From: Pseudomonadales bacterium
GTDB taxonomy: Bacteria > Pseudomonadota > Gammaproteobacteria > Pseudomonadales > DT-91
Direction: 5' to 3'
Assembly (NCBI GenBank): GCA_013215055.1
Contig: JABSRQ010000016.1
Location: 1 to 64,000 of the forward strand
DNA length: 64,000 nt
This document shows, piece after piece, positions 58,524-64,000 of this stretch. How positions within the stretch are numbered: position 1 is the stretch's first letter; every line of letters starts with the position of its first letter. Both the position numbers and the translations under genes were made by a program. The notes beneath the pieces were generated by a model that saw only the letters and a list, made by a program, of their open reading frames with translations, was not told the DNA's origin and did no database searches.

Positions 58524-59171
58524 TTAGATAAAGGGCAGAAACTGAACCGGCAGGATTTTTTTATACGCCAGTTGGCCTTCAGGCAATTTATTGAGAATGA
58601 CCAGCCATTGATTGTAGGTGCCAAGCGGGGCGACGATATGGCCGTTGATCTTGAGTTGGTTTATCAGTTGGCGTGGGATGGTTTCGGCGGCGGCGGTCAG
58701 AATAATATGGTCAAAAGGTGCCATCTCGGGCCAGCCTTCATGGCCGTCTCTACAGGCGATATGTACATTATTATAGGCCATCAGTGCCAGGCGTTGTTTG
58801 GCTTCATTAGCTAGTTCTTCGTTGATCTCTATGCTATACACCTCACTGACCAAATGCGATAAAACTGCGGCTTGATAGCCACTGCCCGTGCCTATTTCCA
58901 GTACTCTATCGCTGTGTTGCAGTTTTAATAATTCGGTCATGATCGCCACAATAAAGGGCTGTGAAATGCTTTGTTGGTGCAAAATGGGCAGGGCACGGTT
59001 TTCGTAGGCCAGTTTCTGTAGGTGTTTGGGGATAAATTGATGGCGCTGCACCTGGCTGAGTGCCGCATGTACCTGACGGTGCAGGTGATGAATGCCGGTG
59101 TAGGCAAAGCTGGCCATGATCTCTTGATCGATGGTTTTCAGCATATCGGGCAGGCTTTTATGGTCATGCAT
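58524..59171 (-). CDS. pcm: Protein-L-isoaspartate O-methyltransferase
   Basis: 215 residues with the PCMT pattern: FIPKHLQKLAYENRALPI, QSISQPFIVAIMTELL and the S-adenosylmethionine loop VLEIGTGSGYQAAVLSHLV, then DGHEGWPEMAPFDHIILTAA (core GHEGWPEMAPFDHII). It starts repair of isoaspartyl damage in proteins. The common neighbours surE and nlpD/rpoS are not here, so this may be a second or relocated copy. A small TPR-like N-terminal difference (HHLHRQVHAALSQVQR) sets it slightly apart from E. coli Pcm. Confidence 0.86.
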   Translation of the reverse strand: MHDHKSLPDMLKTIDQEIMASFAYTGIHHLHRQVHAALSQVQRHQFIPKHLQKLAYENRALPILHQQSISQPFIVAIMTELLKLQHSDRVLEIGTGSGYQAAVLSHLVSEVYSIEINEELANEAKQRLALMAYNNVHIACRDGHEGWPEMAPFDHIILTAAAETIPRQLINQLKINGHIVAPLGTYNQWLVILNKLPEGQLAYKKILPVQFLPFI

Positions 59172-59210
59172 AGCAACAAGCCTATCGTGGGTGTTACTTA
59201 AGGGCTGCGC

Positions 59211-60149
59211 CTATAGCTGCTTTCCTATAATGCGGTTATAGCCATTGTTTTCGGCTTGATGTAAAAAATCATAGCTGGCATCCATTAACATCTTGGCCGA
59301 GGTGTCCATCGTGGTGGTGGGGCTTACGGTGCCTACACCGATGCTTACCGTGACATGATCGGTGGTGCCGGAATATGCATGGGGAATATGTAAATTTTCA
59401 ATCGATTGTTTATACACTTCGGCTAATTGCAGAGCACCATCGTGATCGGTGTCGGTAAGAATGGCGGCAAAAACCTTGTCATTATAATGGGCGACAAAGT
59501 CTCCGGGGCGTTTGCTGCAGGTGGCGAGAGTATTGCCAATTTTAGACAGGCAATCATTACCCGCACTGTGACCGTAGTGATCGTTATAATGGCGGAACAT
59601 ATCAATATCGATGATGATGGTGGATATCAGCGCTTCGGAGCGCATACATCGAGCCCATTCCGTTTCCAGGGTTTCTTCAAAGGCATCATGGTTGGGCATT
59701 AATGTGGTGCTATCCATTTTCATGGCGGTTTCTAGCAGGCGGTTTTTGCGTTGCAAAGATAGGTGGTTTCTTACTCTGGCTTTAACGATGGCTCGATTAA
59801 AGGGTTTGTTGAGGTAATCTACCGCGCCTAAATCCAGACCTAAGCTGCTTTTAACCGGTGTTTTTTTGTTTTCCATATGGCCCATTAATATGACCGGAAT
59901 ATGCTTGCAGCGGGCATCGTTTTTTAACTGGCGGCAGATCTCATAACCGTCGCTATGAGGCATTTGAGTATCTAAAAGAATTAAATCGGGCTGGTAGTCA
60001 GCGGCTTCTTCTAAGGTGGTTTCACCCCGCATTACGCCGATGATGCGGTAGTCTTTCTCCAGCCAATTATTAAGCTGCTCCAGGTTGGCGATTTCATCAT
60101 CAACCAGCATGACCGTCTGTTGCGTTTCAAGGATGTCGAGATGTTTCAT
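59211..60149 (-). CDS. Response regulator with degenerate GGDEF domain
   Basis: 312 residues: receiver domain (about 11-130) with phosphoacceptor Asp in LILLDTQMPHSDG and Lys in YLNKPFN, then a GGDEF fold (about 155-310). The substrate region IIDIDMFRHYNDHYGHSAGND is well kept, but the signature loop reads HYNDKVF where an active cyclase has RYGGDEF, so cyclase activity should be lost. The inhibitory-site motif RxxD is intact as RPGD, exactly five residues before the loop. It is therefore more likely a c-di-GMP receptor than a synthase. The ATG at 60149 is chosen over 60248, whose extra residues are unlike any receiver. Confidence 0.87.
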   Translation of the reverse strand: MKHLDILETQQTVMLVDDEIANLEQLNNWLEKDYRIIGVMRGETTLEEAADYQPDLILLDTQMPHSDGYEICRQLKNDARCKHIPVILMGHMENKKTPVKSSLGLDLGAVDYLNKPFNRAIVKARVRNHLSLQRKNRLLETAMKMDSTTLMPNHDAFEETLETEWARCMRSEALISTIIIDIDMFRHYNDHYGHSAGNDCLSKIGNTLATCSKRPGDFVAHYNDKVFAAILTDTDHDGALQLAEVYKQSIENLHIPHAYSGTTDHVTVSIGVGTVSPTTTMDTSAKMLMDASYDFLHQAENNGYNRIIGKQL

Positions 60150-60269
60150 TGGCTTCTCTGCTTCGCTAGGCGTTTTGGTGATGTGACTAAGCCTGTGACT
60201 TGTTTGCGGTCCGTATAGAAAGTATAGCCAAGAAGCCCACGCTGGCAATGATGCGCAGCGTCGATGATG

Positions 60270-60752
60270 TTAAAGCAGCTGGCTGATAAAATAGTGTTTA
60301 TCGGCCAAGACGATATCATCGTCAATCTCTTTGCCCAGCAGTTTGGCAGTTAACGGCGCATCCTGAGAGATAACGGTGATGGTTTTTGCGTTGAACTCCA
60401 GTTTTAAACCTCCTGCGGAATTGGCGATAAAAAACCATTTTTGTGTTGCCGGGCTTTTATCTTCTTCTTGCAGCAGCACTAAACTGGCGATCTCTACTGT
60501 CTCGGCGGCTTGTTTCTTGGTGGTTTTTAATAGTTGCTGAAATGATTGAATGGATAATTGCGTTTCTGCCACTCTTTGCTGCTGACCGTGGGCCAGGTAT
60601 GACGCTTCTAAGCCAAAGGTATCGTATTTAGATTCGGCGACGGTTTCTTTATGGGTGGCGGTGTCGGCGGCCATTTTTAATGCTGACATGGCACTGTCCA
60701 ACTGTTGATGCAGTTGTTCAATGATGGCGAGGATCAGGTCGGTTTTAAACAT
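60270..60752 (-). CDS. GreA/GreB C-terminal-like protein
   Basis: 160 residues. The N-terminal ~95 residues are predicted helical (LHQQLDSAMSALKMAADTATHK, core) like a Gre coiled coil without its acidic tip motif. The C-terminal half (LVLLQEEDKSPATQKWFF, TVISQDAPLTAKLLGKEIDDDI) matches the FKBP-like Gre domain that docks on RNA polymerase (compare SPIGRALLGKKVGDEV). It may bind polymerase without cleavage activity, as Rnk or Gfh1-type proteins do. ATG at 60752 is preferred; an upstream one at 60803 overlaps the next gene. Probably cotranscribed with the membrane-protein gene eight bases upstream. Confidence 0.65.
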   Translation of the reverse strand: MFKTDLILAIIEQLHQQLDSAMSALKMAADTATHKETVAESKYDTFGLEASYLAHGQQQRVAETQLSIQSFQQLLKTTKKQAAETVEIASLVLLQEEDKSPATQKWFFIANSAGGLKLEFNAKTITVISQDAPLTAKLLGKEIDDDIVLADKHYFISQLL

Positions 60753-60760
60753 GTTTAAAC

Positions 60761-61063
60761 CTATAAATACCAGGCGTAATAAAAGCAGAAGCCGGTGATG
60801 CAAAGATACAGCGGGGCGCGTATCAATTGCATTAATTTTGCGGTGATATCCAGTTCTTTTCTCATATTACTGAATAACACGCTGTAGAACAGTGCCAGGG
60901 TGTAACACAGGAAAATAACACCTAAAGTGTAAAAAGTGATTTGTTTAGATAGTGCGATGCTTTGCAGCCACTGAGGATTGCTGATGCCGATAAGAAGAAA
61001 GGCCGCCAATAAAACCAAGCCGGATCGGATAATGATGTTATAGCTTTTGCGGCTGACTTTCAT
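60761..61063 (-). CDS. Small membrane protein of unknown function
   Basis: 100 residues with three likely membrane helices (about 14-27, 42-63 and 81-98: SGLVLLAAFLLIGIS, TFYTLGVIFLCYTLALFY, LYLCITGFCFYYAWYL). No family recognised. It lies eight bases before the Gre-like gene and 41 bases after the DUF4404 gene on the same strand, so the three probably form one transcript. Confidence 0.65.
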   Translation of the reverse strand: MKVSRKSYNIIIRSGLVLLAAFLLIGISNPQWLQSIALSKQITFYTLGVIFLCYTLALFYSVLFSNMRKELDITAKLMQLIRAPLYLCITGFCFYYAWYL

Positions 61064-61104
61064 AAAGGGCTCTTTTAATCATAAAAAGCCCATCATAGCA
61101 GTTT

Positions 61105-61365
61105 TTATATGCCCATATTAGCCAGAATATTGATGACTTCTTTGATGATCGCTGCCGATTTGGGGTGATCTTCGCGTATTTCTTCCAATAGCAGCTCGGC
61201 CGTGTCAGTGAAGTTAGGCGTAATCGGTTCCTCTTCATCGAGGTTGTGACTATGAACTTTAATTTGCTGCATTAATTGCTGCTGCAGAGCGCTGGGACTG
61301 CTTTGTTCTAAGGCAAAGTTGTCGTGTAAATCAATAATCAGATTTTTAACGTGGTCTACGGCCAT
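61105..61365 (-). CDS. DUF4404-like small protein
   Basis: 86 residues, acidic and helical, with the DUF4404 feel of a leucine-rich N-terminal helix (VKNLIIDLHDNF) and a C-terminal helix (AAIIKEVINILANMGI). The family is cytoplasmic and of unknown function. The ATG at 61365 is preferred to a TTG eight codons upstream. First gene of the leftward three-gene group; divergent from the efflux pump gene. Confidence 0.55.
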   Translation of the reverse strand: MAVDHVKNLIIDLHDNFALEQSSPSALQQQLMQQIKVHSHNLDEEEPITPNFTDTAELLLEEIREDHPKSAAIIKEVINILANMGI

Positions 61366-61504
61366 AATCAACTCGGTAATTGCGGGCAATGGTTAGTATT
61401 CAGTTTAGAGTGAATTTTATGTTGCGCACAATGATTGAGATCAAAAAGGTCAATTTGCTGAATGGGAATACGATATACTGGTTGAGATTATCAGGTAGGT
61501 TTCT

Positions 61505-62713
61505 ATGGCTAAAAGCACGGCAGTAACTCCCCCTGTCCCGGCAGGGCTTATTTATATATTAGCCGGCATTGTAGCGTTGGGGCCCTTATCCGTGGATCTT
61601 TATCTGCCTGCAATGCCATCTATGGTGTTGTTTTTTGATACGCAGCTGAGTCAGGTACAGCTGACGTTATCGAGTTATTTGCTGGGTTTTGCGCTGTTTC
61701 ATCTGGTTTGTGGACCTTTATCGGATCGTTATGGACGTAAACCTGTATTGCTGGTGGGCTTGTCTTTGTATGTGGTGATGAGTGCCTTTTGTGCGATGGC
61801 CGAGACGATAGAAGAATTGATTATCTTTCGTTTTTTGCAGGCGATGGGCGCGTGTTGTGCACCTACATTGGGGCGGGCGATTGTGCGTGATGTGTATCCG
61901 CCGCAAGACTCGGTTAAAGCGCTGGCCTATGTCTCGAGTTTAATGGCCTTGGCTCCGGTTCTTGCACCGACGATAGGGGGGGTATTGGTGCGCTTTGGTG
62001 ATTGGCGTCTGACCTTCTGGGCATTGGTGGTGGCAGGCTTGGCGGCTATATTATTAACCTGCTTGGGGGTTAAAGAATCTCTGCCAGAACGACAGACTTT
62101 GCATCCCAAAAATATCATGGCCAATTTTTATGCGCTGCTGAGCAGCCGAATTTATATGGGTAATGTGTTAACGGCAGCTTGTTTATATGCCGGTGCTTTT
62201 GCGTTTCTTTCCGGGGCGAGTTTCATCTTGATTGATTTTATGCATGTGAAGGCGGAGTTTTTTGGCCTGTATTTTATGGTGATTGTAGCCGGCTATGTCG
62301 CTGGTAATTTATTTACGGCCAAATTGGCTTATGCCTGGCCGGTTAAAAACGTGTTTAAATTAGGCATTGCTGTGGCGACGATACCGTCTTTTTTGATGGT
62401 GATTTTTTGTTTATTGCAGTGGTATCACCCGTTGTTGATTGTTACGCCGGTCTTGTTTGTGACCATGGGTATTGGTCTGGTTTTACCGCAGGCTATGGGC
62501 TTGGCGCTAAGACCTTTTGCCCATATGGCGGCCACCGCCTCGGCGATGATGGGGTTTTTACAGATGATGGTTGCCTCCATCGCCGGTTTATTGGTGGGAC
62601 TGTTTTTAACTGCCGAACCGCTGCCTATGGCATTGGTGATCTTGGCTACAGGGTTGGCTTCGGCACTGTGTTATCGCTTTATATTAAGCCCGGTGATTGA
62701 TCAGGTGGCTTAA
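61505..62713 (+). CDS. Bcr/CflA family multidrug efflux MFS transporter
   Basis: 402 residues with twelve membrane segments and the drug-proton antiporter motifs: DLYLPAMPSM at the first loop and motif A as GPLSDRYGRKPVLLVG. GRAIVRDVYP in helix 4-5 is the Bcr/CflA mark. These pumps export compounds such as bicyclomycin, chloramphenicol or other small molecules; the substrate here cannot be read off. AGGT lies before the ATG. Confidence 0.9.
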   Translation: MAKSTAVTPPVPAGLIYILAGIVALGPLSVDLYLPAMPSMVLFFDTQLSQVQLTLSSYLLGFALFHLVCGPLSDRYGRKPVLLVGLSLYVVMSAFCAMAETIEELIIFRFLQAMGACCAPTLGRAIVRDVYPPQDSVKALAYVSSLMALAPVLAPTIGGVLVRFGDWRLTFWALVVAGLAAILLTCLGVKESLPERQTLHPKNIMANFYALLSSRIYMGNVLTAACLYAGAFAFLSGASFILIDFMHVKAEFFGLYFMVIVAGYVAGNLFTAKLAYAWPVKNVFKLGIAVATIPSFLMVIFCLLQWYHPLLIVTPVLFVTMGIGLVLPQAMGLALRPFAHMAATASAMMGFLQMMVASIAGLLVGLFLTAEPLPMALVILATGLASALCYRFILSPVIDQVA

Positions 62714-62881
62714 TGTGTGTATTCCTGAATAAATAGGCTAATATTCAAGCTTCGAAATGCAAGACAAATAACAAAAACAATCAGTGAAATATACTTAGCT
62801 CACAGCTTTAACCCATCACAATTGTCTTCATTTCATGGATGGGTAAGCTAGCGTAGCTAGAATTCTATAATAGGAAATATA

Positions 62882-63553
62882 ATGATCAAGTCACTTATCT
62901 CGCTTACAGCCGTTGCTTTAACGCTTACAGCCTGTACCACCTTCGATGCATATACCGGCGAATCAAAAATGAGTTCAACTGCTAAAGGTGCAGCGATTGG
63001 TGCCAGTGTTGCTGCGGTAGCCGCTTATATTGGTAATAAAGATGCCAGCAGTGATAAGCGCCGAGACCGGATCTTAAAGTCTGCAGCAGGTGGAGCGGCT
63101 ATCGGTGGCGGTATTGGCTATTATATGGATCATCAAGAAGCCAAATTACGTAAGCAACTTAGAGGTACTGGCGTCAGTGTTGAACGTGAAGGCGATAATA
63201 TCAATTTGATTATGCCGGGTGATATTACCTTTGAAAACAATAGTAGCGGTATTAGCGGTGCTTTCTTCCCGGTATTAGATTCTGTGGCTTTGGTCTTAAA
63301 AGAATATGATAAAACCATTGTTGCGGTTGCAGGCCATACCGATAGCGTTGGTTCTAATAGTAGTAATAAAGCCTTGTCACAAAAGCGTGCCAGCTCGGTT
63401 GCAGGTTATCTGAAGTCTAAGAAGATTCTGTCTGAACGCTTTGAAATTATCGCCTTTGGTGAGACCCAGCCGATTGCGGATAATGGTACTGCTACGGGGC
63501 GTGATGCTAACCGTCGTGTTGAAATTACTTTACTGCCGGTTCAAGAAGGCTAA
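62882..63553 (+). CDS. OmpA-family lipoprotein with glycine zipper (YiaD-like)
   Basis: 223 residues: lipoprotein signal with lipobox TAC at about residue 18 (LTLTACTTFD), glycine-zipper segments (AKGAAIGASVAAVAAYIG, AAGGAAIGGGIGYYM) that insert in or cross the membrane, and a C-terminal OmpA peptidoglycan-binding domain (AVAGHTDSVGSNSSNKALSQKRA in part, GRDANRRVEI). It should tether the outer membrane to peptidoglycan. AGGAAA precedes the ATG and a terminator follows. Confidence 0.91.
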   Translation: MIKSLISLTAVALTLTACTTFDAYTGESKMSSTAKGAAIGASVAAVAAYIGNKDASSDKRRDRILKSAAGGAAIGGGIGYYMDHQEAKLRKQLRGTGVSVEREGDNINLIMPGDITFENNSSGISGAFFPVLDSVALVLKEYDKTIVAVAGHTDSVGSNSSNKALSQKRASSVAGYLKSKKILSERFEIIAFGETQPIADNGTATGRDANRRVEITLLPVQEG

Positions 63554-63575
63554 TTATTGCCTTTATCGTAAACAT

Positions 63576-63606
63576 AAAAAAGGCCGAATCATCGGCCTTT
63601 TTTTTT
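63576..63606. terminator. Bidirectional terminator after the OmpA lipoprotein gene
   Basis: AAAAAAGGCCGA / TCGGCCTTTTTT with a four-base loop. It can also stop the leftward small gene that ends at 63624. Confidence 0.9.
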
Positions 63607-63623
63607 GCTAGTGTAAGTTAAAC

Positions 63624-63812
63624 TTACTCTGCAGCAGCTTCGCCCGCTTCTTCAGCAGTTTTTGGTGCAGTGACTTTGATCAGCTCTTCAGCCAATAAAA
63701 CCTGCATTTTCTCTTCGCCGTTTACTTTCTTGTTTTTCAGTGTAGTAACTGAAAAACGGCCGTCACGACGTTTAAAAATTTTGTGGCTAGCAGTTTTCTT
63801 TTCTAGGTTCAT
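63624..63812 (-). CDS. Small basic-acidic protein of unknown function (62 aa)
   Basis: 62 residues starting MNLEKKTASHKIFKRRDGRF, lysine-rich at first and ending in an acidic Ala/Glu tail (TAEEAGEAAAE). GAGGAAA lies 9 bases before the ATG and a shared terminator closes it, so it is probably a real gene. The pattern KIFKRRDGRFSV looks like a nucleic-acid-binding strand, but I recognise no family. Codon choice is like that of the neighbouring genes. Confidence 0.6.
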   Translation of the reverse strand: MNLEKKTASHKIFKRRDGRFSVTTLKNKKVNGEEKMQVLLAEELIKVTAPKTAEEAGEAAAE

Positions 63813-64000
63813 CGTTGCTTTTCCTCTATGGATAAAATAGGTACTGAATGTGATTACTCAGTAACGATTAATGAGGGGCGGATTCTACCTGAATTTATGT
63901 CGGCTGTGTATCGTTGGTGGCGGTACATGATGGCAGTAGCGTGTCGGCTGTTCAGTTTTTTGTGGTTTTAGCTTATGATATCGGGTTTTAGCCATGCTAT

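Noticed and set aside
62866-62871. TATAAT just before the OmpA lipoprotein gene as its -10 box
   Set aside because: It is only ten bases from the ATG, which would leave almost no leader and no room for the ribosome site that is present (AGGAAA).

Overview
The window is a chromosomal segment of a Gram-negative gammaproteobacterium with moderate GC, probably marine and related to the Cellvibrionales/Oceanospirillales/Pseudomonas side of the class. The evidence is the gene content (SlmA, UbiK, LptM, a long AlgC with a membrane-bound N-terminus, HexR, DUF484, DUF3015, DUF4105, DUF1631) and Pseudomonas-like gene orders: lptM-lysA-dapF-DUF484-xerC, psd-rhdA-rsgA/orn, and radC/coaBC-algC-argB-slmA. 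Species cannot be fixed from sequence reading alone.

Layout. Bases 1-73 are the 3' end of a 5S rRNA gene with its terminator, so an rrn operon ends here. A decayed IS66-type insertion sequence follows (about 106-2429). Next come a lipoprotein and a TraF-like outer-membrane protein (2.5-5.4 kb), cytochrome c5, the leftward rep, comM and ubiK genes, and a nitrogen-control unit of TorF-type porin, glnK and amtB behind a well-matched sigma-54 promoter. The leftward lysine/cell-wall and recombination operon (lptM to xerC and DUF523) occupies 13.0-17.5 kb. A DUF3187 protein precedes a complete chemosensory operon (19.0-28.2 kb: stand-alone receiver, cheA, mcp, cheR, triple-domain cheW, cheW-like, cheB) that has no flagellar genes, cheZ or cheD beside it.

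From 28.5 to 46.7 kb the genes are mostly housekeeping: psd, rhdA, rsgA, orn, DUF1631 and PilZ proteins, hexR, uvrD, an orphan TRAP binding protein, a thioesterase, slmA, argB, algC, coaBC, radC, rpmB and rpmG. From 46.9 to 53.3 kb lie tex, a small outer-membrane barrel, and a DUF3015/DUF4105/hydrolase group. After a truncated haemoglobin, a SulP anion transporter is preceded by a 5' leader that folds into several nested perfect helices and has a promoter at its edge; it is a candidate cis-regulatory RNA. The rest holds the DEAD-box helicase deaD with a structured leader, a lipoprotein, pcm, a response regulator with a degenerate GGDEF domain but an intact c-di-GMP inhibitory-site motif, a small operon (DUF4404, membrane protein, GreA-like), a Bcr/CflA efflux pump, a YiaD-type OmpA lipoprotein and a small conserved-looking protein.

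The points most worth following are the SulP leader RNA, the degenerate GGDEF regulator, the compact chemosensory operon with four CheW-type modules outside CheA, and the sigma-54/NtrC-like control region in front of porin-glnK-amtB. No CRISPR array, prophage, tRNA gene or defence island was recognised.
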